Shown piece after piece: positions 11,571 through 22,377 of a DNA stretch of 64,000 bases. The notes below the pieces were generated by a model. It saw only the letters and a list, made by a program, of their open reading frames with translations, had not been told where the DNA came from and made no database searches. The stretch comes from Austropuccinia psidii (taxonomy: Eukaryota > Basidiomycota > Pucciniomycetes > Pucciniales > Sphaerophragmiaceae), in assembly GCA_023105745.1 (NCBI GenBank), contig JALGQZ010000013.1, positions 23,126,105 to 23,190,104 on the forward strand. Reading direction: 5' to 3'. Numbering within the stretch: position 1 is the first letter of the stretch; each line of letters starts with the position of its first letter. The position numbers and the translations under genes were made by a program.

Positions 11571-12015
11571 TTCAGAACTCTGGAACTAGGTAAATCAAAA
11601 TGTAAATAAGTCCTAGGGCATAATCAAGAAGATGAAAGTTTCAACCAGAAGAATTTCAATTACAATTGAAAATACCAATTCACCCACCTTTTTTAAATAT
11701 AATGACAGTGCACTAAATAGAAAACCTGTATTTTCCCTATTTTCCCCACTTCCAACAAAAATTTCACAAGCAAAATTCTTTCAAAGAGGTCATATGACTA
11801 GAAGAAATTTCAATTATCAGAAGTGGTATTTTCCACACTTTGTTGGAATAAATAAGCTCTCACCAGCCAAATTATCTCAATGAAATCACATGATTTTGAT
11901 GAGAAAAAACACCACCAGAAAAATTCTCTCAGATACACATCTCACCAGATAAAACATTTCAACTATGATTTTTCCAAGTCCCCTGTTTTGAGAAGCTCTA
12001 TGGAGGCCAAAAAGG
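11571..12015. other. Unique part of E LTR upstream of TATA box
   Basis: No gene was accepted. An 83-codon frame (11632-11883) is Ser/Thr/Asn/Phe-rich and unlike anything recognised. The region contains repeated CTCACCAG and TTTCAAT phrases and is most simply U3 of element E. Confidence 0.35.
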
Positions 12016-12023
12016 TATAAATA
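12016..12023 (+). promoter_or_regulatory. TATA box of element E
   Basis: TATAAATA in the context AAAGGTATAAATAGAGG, about 120 bp upstream of the leader repeats and 780 bp upstream of the primer-binding site. Confidence 0.6.
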
Positions 12024-12129
12024 GAGGTCTTCTCTCCCTCATTTTCCAAAAAAAGGAACAGAACAAGTTCCAACTCTTGTGTATATCAACCTTCCCTGAA
12101 CTAGCAGAATATCTAGAATAGTAGTGTTT

Positions 12130-12370
12130 TAGTCAGGAAAAGCTCAGTAGTCTTGCTCAGGATCTTAGTATTAGTGAAGTATACTAGTACAAACATAGCA
12201 AAAAGCTCAGTAGCCTTGTTCAGGAGCTGAGTATTAGTGAAGAATAGTGGTATGACCTATATGAAAAGCTCAGTAGCCTTGCTCAGGAGTTTAGTATTAC
12301 TAAAGAATAGTAGTTTAACCATAGTGAAAAGCTCAGTAGCCTTGCTCAGAAGCTTATTAGTAGTGATAGA
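12130..12370 (+). repeat. Four tandem leader repeats of about 62 bp
   Basis: Each unit starts AAAAGCTCAGTAGCCTTGC and continues TCAGGAGCTTAGTATTAGTG with a tail AAGAATAGTAG. Units begin near 12138, 12200, 12262 and 12326. They lie just downstream of the TATA box, so they would be transcribed in the R/U5 leader of element E. Confidence 0.8.
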
Positions 12371-12793
12371 AACATAGTATTAAAAGAATTATTGAAGAAT
12401 CCTTATTAGTAGTAAATCCCATAGTATTATTATTAGTATTCATATTAAAAAAAGAATCATAATAAAAAAAGATCTTTATCGGTGTTATTAACATAAAAAT
12501 CATGTAATAGTCTTTAGTTTATTATAGTGTTAAATTGGAGTTTTGTCTATAGACTTATTGATAGATCCAATTTGGAGACTACTGATAAGTCTTCTCTATC
12601 TGTTACAACCACAAATCATATTTCATTTTGTGATTCTCTGGAGGCTGACTATTCAGTATTATTTGGAGGGGCAGCTAATACACCTTAGCACCCATGGTTA
12701 TTGGACAATTCTGAAGTTCAAAACAGACTTAAAAATAATTTTTAATCAAGGTACTTCCTTATTTCATCCCACACCAAAAGAAGTGCCTACATC

Positions 12794-12811
12794 TGGTGTC
12801 CCAATAGTGGC
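12794..12811 (+). promoter_or_regulatory. tRNA-type primer-binding site of element E
   Basis: TGGTGTCCCAATAGTGGC lies two bases after the probable LTR end. Starting with TGG, it fits pairing to a tRNA 3' CCA end; the tRNA species was not identified. Elements B, C and F lack such a site. Confidence 0.5.
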
Positions 12812-13183
12812 ACACAGCTTCAACCATCAATAATCGGTCAATTATCAAAAAAAACTGCAAATTCAATCCATAAAAGTCCCTTTACCAATAAGGAAAGCTC
12901 ACAAACCTATTAATTCAATCTGCAATCAGAGAACCAAAAAAAGCTCAAATAATAATCACTATCAAGTTCTTCAACAAAATCATTTCATTATTATTATCCA
13001 AAAAGAGGAGAAACATCACCTAGAGAAGAATCACCTATAGATTATAGTATACCAGTTGGTACACCCAGAACCAAGAAGAAAGATCAGAAGATAGTTAAAG
13101 ATTATTTTTGAAAATTACTCAAGGAAATATTTAAGATTAAAAAGAAAAGTGAACAGAATAAAATCAAAAAAGAAGATAAAAAT

Positions 13184-15020
13184 ATGGATTCAGGATCATC
13201 ATCAAAGATACCACATAATCCCAATGAGTCCAAAGATATTCTAAATGAAGAGAACATGCAAGGACAAGAAGATATTTCTGATGTAGAAAAAATTCATCAA
13301 AGAATGTTGGAAATGCAACAAGAATTAATTGAAATTCTTAAAAAAGAAGAAAAAAGAAAAGAGTCAAATTTTACTGCAGAAAACAGCCCAATGGAAGAAA
13401 ATACAACCATGCCCAGAGTTTTTAGACAAAAAGGATCACCATCAGCATCTTCAAGTCCCATGCTCTCATCAACTCAGTTGACTTCACACAGACCAAATAC
13501 TCTACCAAAGGGGGTTAATATTCATGCACAGGCTTCAAGCCCATTACAACAGGAAATTTCTAGAAATACTACACCCATTGTAAAGATCAGACGAAAGGAT
13601 TATAATTTATGGTTTGATGGAAAGGAAGTAGAAAGATTTATTAAAAGAGTGAAAAATATAGCAGAAATTGAAGGAGAAAGTGGAAGGAGAATTGCAAGAC
13701 AAATATTCTTTTGGACTAAAGATTGAGAAATTAGCTACCATATTAAAGAAATGCCAGGATATGAGCCTGGGGATTGGGAGCAATTAAAGTTGGATATGAA
13801 GAGAAGATGGAGAAAATTATAACCTTAAAGAAGATACAATATATCATAAATAACTCAGCTATTTACAAATATTCAACAGGAAGGAGGAATTAGAAACATG
13901 ACTCAATATAAGCAGTTCATTGGGGAATACCAATCCATCATTAATTATCTCAAAAGTTATCAATATATACAAGGAGATATTAATAACAATCAAGAAATTT
14001 TGTCTAGTCTTTCCTCAAGTTTCCAAGAATCCATTTATAAAGAAATGATAAAAGATAAGGCAATGGTGAGAGCTTTGGGTGGTGGTTATATTGTTCCAAG
14101 ATTGGATATCTTAAAGCTATATATTGAACAAGACTTAGAAGCCAAATTATTAATTCAACAGAAGGAATTTTCAACAGCAAAGTCAAAAGAAAATAAAGCT
14201 AGGTTTGATGATGAAAGTTGGGAAGAAGTCCTAAAGCAAATGAAAGATCTTACCCAAAAGATTAAAAATCCTCAGCCACAAGAATATCAATCAAAGCATA
14301 CTAGGAATGAATCAGTTGAGGAAGTATTGAATCAGCTCAAACACCTTTCAGAATTAGTTTAATATCCAAAGAAAACACAAGAAATCAATAATCAAGATCA
14401 AAAAATTACACAAACCTCACAGCCATTCAGGCCAAAATATCCCTTACCACCAATATCTTCAAGATATCAACCATATGTCCCAGCTCAAATAGCTCCAAGA
14501 CAGCCACTTCAGTTTTATTACTTGCTAGAAGGAGGAAATTCTGCAAATAAGATGTAATAATCTCACAGAATACTTGGAGAAAAGAATTTTATTGAAGCGT
14601 GGAGGAACACATCTTTTCCCATATTTTGAAAGAGTACCCACAGAAGGCCCTATGTCTGCAAACAAATTGGTCAGATAGTTTGCCAAAGAACAGGAGGAAT
14701 TCACTAAAAAGATGATAGAAAATCGAATCCACCCCCAAAGCAGCAAGAAACACCATTAATTGAGTATCACAAAGAGGAGAAGGCAGCTGATATAGCTCAA
14801 ATAGAATAATGAGGAAATTGGAAACCTCCTCAAATATCTTCAGCAAATGAAAATCTTCAAATAAATGTTGTACTTAGACAGACAAGACAGAGAGCTGCAA
14901 GACAGGAAAGTCAAAACCAAACTCAGCAAGAGGATAAGAATGAAACACAACAATCCCTTCAAAATAAAATACCAGGTGCCTACCATGAGGAAGATGAGAC
15001 AAAAGAAGAAATAAGAGTTT
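13184..15020 (+). pseudogene. Degenerate gag of element E
   Basis: The ATG at 13184 opens a 180-codon frame. It has a Ser-rich N-terminus, a coiled-coil-like stretch (IHQRMLEMQQELIEILKKEE, about residues 43-62), a Ser/Thr/Pro linker, and the start of a capsid domain (NLWFDGKEVERFIKRVKNIA). After a TGA at 13724 the same frame continues (EISYHIKEMPGYEPGDWEQL), then shifts, and 13898-14362 encodes the capsid C-terminal half (MTQYKQFIGEYQSIINYL; IPRLDILKLYIEQDLEAK variants). At 14500-14560, where a zinc knuckle would be expected, the frame reads FYYLLEGGNSANKM with no cysteine. A Gln-rich tail and the acidic linker (YHEEDETKEEIRVLIPTKF) run into the protease region. It is non-functional. Confidence 0.75.
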
Positions 15021-15037
15021 TAATTCCAACAAAATTT

Positions 15038-15526
15038 ATGGAAGTATCTCTTGGAAGAGAAGAATATTATAAAATGCCATTGGTTCATATTGGGTCTGAA
15101 ATTAACATGATACCAGAGGAAATCGCAATTAAATCCTCACTTACAAGTAGAAAGCTGAATATGAACCTCAGAGGAATTGGTGGACATACAACATCTTTGG
15201 TTGGACTCTCAGAATTTAAACCAACTAATATGATAACAGGAGAAGTGAAAGAAATTCATTTATTCATAGCAAAAGGAGCTATACACACCATACTTGGAAG
15301 ACCATTTTTGGCAGATAATAATGTTAAATTGGAATTTTCACACAAGAAAGGGGAAATATTTAGCTATCCAGAGGAAGATGGACAAAGATTGTGTTTACCA
15401 ATATGTCACCCTCAAGCTATTGGTTGGCGAATCTCTCCACCAAGAGGTATGGAGCTTTGTGCTTCTTCAGAAATCAAACAATGGTCAATAGATCAAGCAG
15501 AATCATCCAAAAGAGAAGAAATATAA
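15038..15526 (+). pseudogene. Retropepsin-like domain of element E with catalytic Asp replaced by His
   Basis: An open frame of 162 codons, probably part of the Gag-Pro polyprotein, because the frame enters directly from the gag linker. The pepsin-fold landmarks are visible: MPLVHIGSEINMIPEE (active-site loop), LRGIGGHTTSLVGL (flap region) and TILGRPFLADN (hydrophobic-hydrophobic-Gly motif). The active-site triplet is HIG instead of DTG/DSG; a single GAT to CAT change would explain it. Compared with the relic at 2340-3340, about 100 residues between the gag linker and the protease are missing. The domain is folded-looking but should be catalytically dead. Confidence 0.7.
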
Positions 15527-15540
15527 GAAACAGAAAGTGA

Positions 15541-15890
15541 ATCTCATACAAGAGTGAAAACAATCTTCCTTGGACCAAACAAAATACCCTTCTCAGCTAT
15601 TTTCAATGCCAAAAATTACTTGAATATTATCACTCAGGAAATGGCCATGAAAGTAGAACTAAACATCAGCCCTTACACATCAAAATTAAAAGATAACTTG
15701 TTGAAGCCAATTAGTCAAATAAAAAATCTTGAAGTCACTTTTGGTAATGAAGAAAAAATATAAATTTACTTCTTAGTACTTGAAAACTTCAATCAGATAG
15801 TATTTGAAGAAAGGTATAGTATATTATTTTCATTAAAAGAAAGTATTCCCATGCACCTGATAGAAAATATAAAGGAAAGGAGCCAGAAGA
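15541..15890 (+). pseudogene. Second pepsin-like domain of element E, no catalytic Asp
   Basis: The frame 15554-15763, continuing past one stop (TAA at 15761), reads VKTIFLGPNKIPFSAIFNAKN, then YLNIITQEMAMKVELN, then IYFLVLENFNQIVFEERYS. Its layout parallels the first domain and the relic at 3811-4090. At the active-site position it has AIFNAKNYLNII; the relic has AIINPKSDLNII. Asn at the Asp position in both copies suggests that the second domain was already inactive in the ancestor, perhaps serving structurally, as in a pepsin-type pseudo-dimer. Confidence 0.5.
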
Positions 15891-15908
15891 CAATAAGCTG
15901 GAGGTAGA

Positions 15909-17129
15909 AGATGGTGAAGCAATAAAAAGAATCAAAGAGGAACTGAAGCAGATGAGAAGAAATTTAGACATGGCCATAGAAGACCCAGAGAAATGGCTAG
16001 CACTTGAATTAAGAGGGATGAATGAACCATATGAAGGAGAAAGCCCACAAAAGAAATTGAAAATGGATCCCAAGCCACCTGAAGAAAATTCATCAGGAAT
16101 TCAGAAGATTATTTCAATTTATTTCAAGATGAAATGTTGTACATTTGTGATATTGAAGACTATTTAATGAATAAAGAACCAAAATATGACACAATCCAGT
16201 CATTGACAAAAAGAAAAGTTGAAGAATTGGGGAACAAATGTTCCAGAATTCCTGAAGACCTCATGGATCAAGTTCAGGATAGAGATATGAAAAGGAGGAT
16301 CAAACAAAGAATGGAAACAGTGCTAGAAGGCAAATTGGTAGAATCAGGAGATGACTTGATTTCATATTAACAAAAGAATGAAAATTGGAAATATAGATTT
16401 AATCAAGGCAGAAGATTTGAGGACCTAGAGGAAGGAGAGTTATCAGAAACTACACAAAGGCTAGCTGGACTTACCATTCTAGAACCCAATCTGCAAAATG
16501 AAATGAGAAATGAATTTCAGGATGTCAATGAGAAATTATGCCGTTTCTCCAATGTCTCACTTTCAAGAACAACTGATCCATTTGATCAAAATAAAGAAAG
16601 GAAATTTGGATTAACCAATGAAATCCATAATGAAAATGACATGCAGCCAAACATACTGGAGAATGAGGAAGAGGAATATTATGTAATTCTTCCAATAATA
16701 ACATTTGAAGAGCTGTATGATTGTGAGCTATATTCACCAATAATTTAAACCAAATATCTCTAAGAACTACCTGGATCCAATCTTACAAATTTTGATTTCT
16801 TGGAATTACTAATCACTATTGGTATAAAAGAAAATTTACCAGATTATTATTGGAAAAATCCTTATGGACATTATAAAATGACAATAGATGGACTTTATTA
16901 GAAACTTATATGGGCTCAATAAGACTTGAATCTCAATGGTTTGGAAATATTGGGAGCAACTCTTTACTGGTGTAATTTTGGGTATATGTTTTTTCATGCA
17001 GTCAAAGGTTTTGTTTCAGAATGGAAAGGCAACACACAAAGAGAAAAATGCAACAAGCTATTTGGAAAAATATTAAAAGACATATGTCTTTCAGTAATTC
17101 AAAATAGAAGATTATTGAGCTCTCAATAA
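15909..17129 (+). pseudogene. Unknown C-terminal domain of element E, copy 1
   Basis: After the protease region, instead of a reverse transcriptase, broken frames encode about 390 residues of unrecognised protein. There is a charged helical part (MRRNLDMAIEDPEKWLALEL; KRKVEELGNKCSRIPEDLMD), a Glu-rich stretch (NILENEEEEYYVILPI, 16655-16700) and a C-terminal part containing ELPGSNLTNFDFLELLITIG, IKENLPDYYWKNPYG and a hydrophobic segment LEILGATLYWCNFGYMFFHA (16938-16997) that could span a membrane. Stops lie at 16368, 16746, 16761, 16900 and 16919; most could derive from CAA/CAG Gln codons. A second copy of the C-terminal part lies at 17820-18416. Function unknown; env-like is one option, but evidence is thin. 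Confidence 0.45.
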
Positions 17130-17239
17130 TAAATCAAGAAATCCATTTTAATCACCAATAATAATAAAAAAAGAAAAGAAAACACCACAAAAAAATAGTA
17201 AAATTATAAAATTATTTTTTTTTAAAAAAACCTTTTCTT

Positions 17240-17690
17240 ATCTGTATCAGTATCAAAGGGCAGTGACCTCCTGCCTTATCAAAGAGGAATTTAAATTTAT
17301 TTCAATTTTCTTTTCAAAACTCTTATCACTCAGTGCAGTGACTTCCTGCCTTATCAAAGAGGAATTTCAATTTATTTCAAAACTCTTATCACTCAGGGAA
17401 GTGGCCTCTTGCCTTATCAAAGAGGAATTCCAATTTATTTAAATCTTTTTTTTTCAAAACTCTTATTTCTTGAAAGCAGTGACCTCCTTCCTTATCAAAG
17501 AGGAATTCCAATTTCTTTAAATTACTTCAGAAAAAACATTTCATCTAAAACAATCTTATCACTCAGGGCAGTGACTTCCTGCCTTATCAAAGAAGAATTT
17601 CAATTTCTTGAAATTACTTCATTTAAAAAACAATCTTATCACTCAGGGCAGTGACTTCCTGCCTTATCAAAGAGGAATTCTTCTTTTATC
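17240..17690 (+). repeat. Minisatellite, six units of 60-95 bp
   Basis: Six units share a core resembling GGGCAGTGACTTCCTGCC followed by TTATCAAAGAGGAATTTCAA, beginning near 17253, 17334, 17398, 17475, 17566 and 17647. Spacers are AT-rich and variable. The array separates the two copies of the unknown domain of element E. The open frame 17409-17654 is a by-product of the repeat. Confidence 0.85.
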
Positions 17691-17819
17691 TCAAAATTCA
17701 ATAATATCACTAAAACTCAGAAAGGACCTATAAAGTCATGGATTCCAAACTAAAACATGAAAATAAATTGGAATTAAATCTTGGTTGGAATGAAGAAGGA
17801 TAGACAGACGTAATTTGAA

Positions 17820-18416
17820 AAATTGTACAAAATATGGAAGAAGTCAATTACTGGGGAAACCCATTTGTTGAAGAAGGAGAGGATTTATTTCAGATATGGA
17901 TTCCATACTTATATTTCAAAGAATTTTTCAATTTTCCAGAACCACATCAGCAAATTCAATAATATAAAGATTGGTAAGAGCTTCCTGGATTCTCTCTTTC
18001 AAGACTGGAATTCCTAGGATTACTTACATATGATGGTATCAAAGGAAATTTAGCAGAAATACATTGGGAAGAAAGTACATTAACAGATGCATAATGGAGA
18101 AGAAAAATATATTTTGGGGATTTGGAAGCCTCAAGAGGACTTTTTTGGATTTATTGGAAATACCAGAAGGAAGAATGTTGTTGAGCATGGAAATTATGTA
18201 CTTGAAAAGGCCAATTGGAATGGTTTATGGGAAGAGGCGTTTGTACCTGGAATTATCAGTATCAAGGATAACAATTATAGTTTGAATAAGGAAGATTGGA
18301 AATTGATTTGGGAATACTTATTTGTTAAAAAAATTAAAGAAGAAAAAGGAACCTTTTTATCAAGACTCAAGAAAAAGATCATTAAAATTATTCAGACAAA
18401 TATTACTCAGAATTAA
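17820..18416 (+). pseudogene. Unknown C-terminal domain of element E, copy 2
   Basis: From 17834 the plus strand encodes MEEVNYWGNPFVEEGEDLFQ, then YKDW*ELPGFSLSRLEFLGL, then LTYDGIKGNLAEIHWEES. This parallels copy 1 (ELPGSNLTNFDFLELL...GIKENLPDYYW) with matching spacing. A frame change near 18160 leads to a longer open stretch (VVEHGNYVLEKANWNGLWEE...SLNKEDWKLIWEYLF) ending in a Lys-rich tail and a TAA at 18414-18416. Both copies have a TAA stop immediately before ELPG. Trp-, Glu- and Tyr-rich composition continues to the end. No known family was recognised. Confidence 0.45.
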
Positions 18417-18993
18417 ATAAAAGAAAAATCCACTCATGTTATGAATTTAAATTTCAAATCAAAATAAATAAATAAAGATTTCAGGCTATGTATCAGTATT
18501 CGAGACAATATTACAAATTTAGAAGTCTTCAAAAGTTTTTATCAATGTACAAGTATCTCAGTTTAATTCAAAAATATATATAGAGAACCAGGGGTGGTTA
18601 TCTTTTCTTATTCCACCTCAAATCAAAATGAAATGGAAAAGGTTTGGGGAAGTGTGGGCCTAGTCACTTTAATCATTTTTTTTAAAATAATAAAAGAAAA
18701 GTTAAATTCCTACCCAAAAAAAAGTTTTCAATACATTTTGCGGAATTAATTGAAAAAAACATACAAAATCAGATCTACTTATAACAAAGTCTTTTTTGAG
18801 GCTGTAAAGAAGATTCTTTGTTGATGTAATTTGGCTTCCTTTTTTGCACATTTTTGGAATGGAATTCCTGAGGAGAAGGAGGTGTTGCAAGAGAAATTTG
18901 GATGATAAAAGAAGGAAGAATCCAACTACTTGACTTCATAATACTTTGGTTTGTGGAAAGAAGAAGGAGGTGGAATATTGAAGGAGGAAGAGT
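18417..18993. other. No gene recognised
   Basis: AT-rich sequence with poly-A/T runs. No LTR matching that of element E was found here, so the 3' end of E cannot be placed. Confidence 0.35.
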
Positions 18994-19212
18994 TCAGTTC
19001 ATCAAGGCCGCTAAAGGTATCTTCTGATTTGATGGACCCAAGGATTTGAATTCACTATCCAAAGAGAATTTTGGAGATGAGGGCCAGAATAACTTTGGGG
19101 ATTCCATCTTAATATGGGTTGAAGAAGGATCAAGTGCAGAATTAAAGGCAAATGATAAAGCAGAATATTCAACAGATATAGGACTATTAGGCAGTGAGGG
19201 TCTGTGTCTCAA
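18994..19212 (-). pseudogene. Small Ser/Pro-rich open frame, unknown
   Basis: A 72-codon frame on the minus strand (MRHRPSLPNSPISVEYSALS...) with Ser/Pro/Phe-rich composition resembling the frame at 20060-20448. No family is recognised and no splice signals were confirmed. It may be an exon or relic of a low-complexity protein, or a chance frame. Confidence 0.2.
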
Positions 19213-20059
19213 TTGATGTTGAGGTTTTGATACCTACCAGGAAAGTTTTAACTGTTGTCAAGAGGGTAAAACTACCCTTAAGTTAAAAAAATCTTAGTAA
19301 AAACAGCTCTAACTGGCTTCTACGTCACTTAAACACATTCTGACGTGTTTTGAAGGCTCTAGACAAGGTATTACTATAGTAATAGCTGATTTAAGGGTCT
19401 AAAATGGCTAAAATAATCCCTTTTTCGGTCTAAACCAGGGTTCAATGATGCCATATTTGGCTTTTATGTTGTCAGAGTTTTTTCCACGACTGAAAAGAGT
19501 AAATTTTACTTTTGGAGAAAGAAAATTTATTGCTATAAAAGAATGTCTTCTTTGCCCCACTTTTCTCTTCATGTTAGAATCTTTTCCTTTTACCATTAGT
19601 TTAAACACTGTTAAACCAATCAATAAAAGATTCCAGCCACCTTTTTTATATAATTTAAAACCTTTTAGCCATGTGAAAAAATCATTATAATCATTTTTTG
19701 TAACTCTTAAAATTGTTTTGACCCCTTGAACTACCTCATAAGTGAATTAAAGCATCTTTCATCACTGTGAACTTTGTCACTTTGTTTCCAAATTCACTCT
19801 GGTCACTTTTGGGTGTGTTTTCTCTGCAAATATATTTTTAAAGAATTTTTTCTTTAATTAATTGCTTTCAGTTCTTTGCTCAATTAATTCCAATTGAAAT
19901 TGCTCTTGAAGAAATTTCTTTTGTAGCCTTAAATATCTCTTGTAGAGTATTTTTGGATAAATTTTCATTGTTGGTAAAACAATAAATCTTTATAATATTA
20001 TTATTTTATACTTATAAAGTTAAAAAAAATAAAACAAAATTAATCAATGAAAAATACTC
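19213..20059. other. No gene recognised
   Basis: AT-rich sequence with a repeated CTTTTGGAGAAAG-like phrase and TGACGT motifs near 19325-19345. An 81-codon plus-strand frame (19445-19690) is hydrophobic and unrecognised. Confidence 0.3.
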
Positions 20060-20448
20060 CTAAATAAATAATGTGGGTGAAGAAATCTTTCCAAAATTTT
20101 CTAATGAATTGTCATCATTTAATGGCTCAAGAGCAGGAGGAGATTCTTGTGCAATATATTGTGAGGAAAATTCATCACCATCAATTTTGTTCAATGCAGG
20201 GGGGATGGAAAATAGGATGCACAATGCCAATCTTCAGGAGTATCAAAAGGTGTTGTAGATTCCAAAGAAGGGGGAGATGGAAAATAGGATGGACTATGCA
20301 AATCTGGGGGGGGGGTACAAAGAGTTGTCATTGATTGTAAAGCAGGAGGAGAATCAGGAAACTCAGTGACAGGAAAATTATTTCTAATCCAATCCTCAAT
20401 AATGATAGCAGAGTTATTATGAAAGAATGTTGAAGATGAAGGATCCAT
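20060..20448 (-). pseudogene. Small Ser/Pro/acidic protein frame with one frameshift, unknown
   Basis: Begins MDPSSSTFFHNNSAIIIEDW and continues through a Pro-rich repeat in which SPPALQSMTT, PPPDLHSPSYFPSPPSLEST and DTPEDWHCASYFPSP share the SYFPSP phrase. A run of G on the plus strand near 20203 shifts the frame; the other frame then runs on (PALNKIDGDEFSSQYIAQES, then PPALEPLNDDNSLENFGK) to a stop at 20060-20062. Repaired, it would be a small acidic Ser/Pro protein of about 130 residues. It could be an accessory frame of a transposon or a chance frame; function unknown. Confidence 0.3.
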
Positions 20449-21620
20449 TAGTAACCAACACTTAGGAATTAAAATTGAAACAGAAGTTTGGAAAATATTT
20501 CTGATAAGAAATCATGGAGAAAAAAGGCCCTTATATCTTAAAAATCAGCTTCAAGAATCAACCACCAAGATTATGAAAAGGTAGATCATTCAAAATCTGA
20601 AAGTGCAAAACTCTGCAAAATGATGGCATCAAATTCAAGCCAGTAATTTCCATATTAAAATCCAAACAAAAAAATCATGATAATAAGTAATTAACATTAC
20701 AAACGCACATAATAAAACCACAATTGGAAACCCAGTATTCAGGATAAATGTATATCCTCATCAGAAAAGTCAAATTCCTACTTAAAAAATATTCAATGAA
20801 TTTTTTGGAATTAATATAAAAAAGAAAAAGAAGGCAAAATAAATACAATGTTCTCATCAACTGGAATTATGCAGGAGAAACTCAATAAAAAATACAACTT
20901 GCACAAAACAAAAAAAGAGAAGAATAAAAACAACCAACCTCTGGATAATGACTTACAGACCCAACATTTTGGGTTTAGAAAGTATTTCACAGGTGAGCAT
21001 CCAACTGGAAACTGGGTCCGTACTTCTCAAATCATCACAAATACTTAGGTTACTAATCAATTTCCATGAATAAAGTAAGTAAATATCTACAAAAAGGAAG
21101 GGCATTTACTATGAAAGGACCCCTTCTTCCTGTGATTCCCCCTCACATGCAAAAAATACAATAGAATCATTTAATAAAAGGTAAATTTCTTTATTCTTTA
21201 ATACAAATATGTTATATTATTAAATACAGCATTTTTATCTTATATTAATCACTAATTTATATGTGATTAAATTAATTTTCTATTGTCATTTGATGATTCC
21301 CCATAAAATCCCTAAAACCATGTAAAAATAGTAACATTTATAATTATCTCTATTTTCTATTGTAAATACAATATAAATAAGTTTTTTTACATTATTAGGT
21401 GTAAAAACATCCAAAATTATTGTTTTAAGTGTTAAAAGTAGGTTATTTCACCTTATTATGATATTTTCTCTTTATTTGCTATTATTAATATAAATAGTAT
21501 TTATATTAATATATAGCTTTAATATAGGTAATATTACTGTTATGAAGTGTTATTTGTTCTTAAATATAATTTATTAATTTATTCATTATTTGTTTGTAAC
21601 AATAAGAAATCGCCAGAAAT
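20449..21620. other. AT-rich sequence, no gene recognised
   Basis: No LTR, coding alignment or RNA gene was found. This is the left flank into which element B inserted. Confidence 0.35.
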
Positions 21621-21625
21621 ATATT

Positions 21626-22362
21626 TGTCACAGGGGCTCTTCTAAAATGAAGAGGGCCTGGCACTCAGTGAACAGACTTACTTATGGAGGGCTCAGAAGA
21701 AAATACTCAAATGATAAGAGTAATGGAGTAAGAGGATAAATTCCTAGTCATAAAATAATAAGCATAAAAGATAAGAGAGACAAAACAAAAGCAATAATAA
21801 AGAGCCAACCACAAATAATCCTGAGTCACTGTTTCAACCTGTTCAGAAAAGAGAAAAGGATTAATAAAGGATATGGCCACCAGGACTCTACTGAACAGGT
21901 GAGGGAAGGCAAAGACTAACTTAATAAATAATAAAATAATATTCCAAAAGTGAGAATAAAATAATATTAAATAATAAATCAACTATTTTAATTAACTGGG
22001 GGAAAAACCCCCAGGTGGGTGAAGAGGGGCTGGTATATGTGAGAAATGCCAGCCTTGGAGTTTGAGTGTTGAGATACTTGTCTGTATGCTGGAAGAAGTT
22101 GGATGTGGGATTGAATCCTGTATTGGTGAATCCAATACAGGTTATACAGTCAATACAGGTATTTGCGCCTGTATTGATTACAGGACTGTATTTGGTGAAT
22201 CCTGTATTTGGGTCTAGCCTGTATGAAAACTGTATTGAGGTCTGGAACTGTATTTGGAGACTGTTGAATGAAACCCCCTTGCTGATTGGGTTTTGAGGGG
22301 TATCAATGAAGTAATGATTGTAGAATATGATTGGTAATGCCCCTGCCTCCTTGTCTGTGACA
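21626..22362 (-). repeat. 3' LTR of element B (737 bp)
   Basis: Ends TGTCACAG and CTGTGACA. It contains, on the minus strand, a weak TATA-like CATATACC, the CTGGGGGTTTTTCCCCCAG hairpin (21996-22014) and AGTTAATTAAAATA. It is nearly identical to 31154-31890. Small open frames inside both LTRs are identical because the LTRs are, and are not genes. Confidence 0.93.
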
Positions 22363-22377
22363 TTATCCCCCTCTTGA
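22363..22377 (-). promoter_or_regulatory. Polypurine tract of element B
   Basis: The minus strand reads AAGAGGGGGATAA directly before the 3' LTR start, the expected plus-strand primer. Element F has the related GGTGGGGGGTAC at the same place. Confidence 0.65.

Larger units (their letters stand above)
10440..12791 (+). repeat. Probable 5' LTR of element E (about 2.35 kb)
   Basis: It begins TGTGGTATTCC exactly where the pol sequence of element C is broken and ends CCTACA, two bases before a TGG-type primer-binding site. It contains a minisatellite (10480-11570), a TATA box (12016) and four leader repeats (12130-12370), the order expected of U3, R and U5. No second copy was found downstream, so the boundaries rest on context alone. 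Confidence 0.5.
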
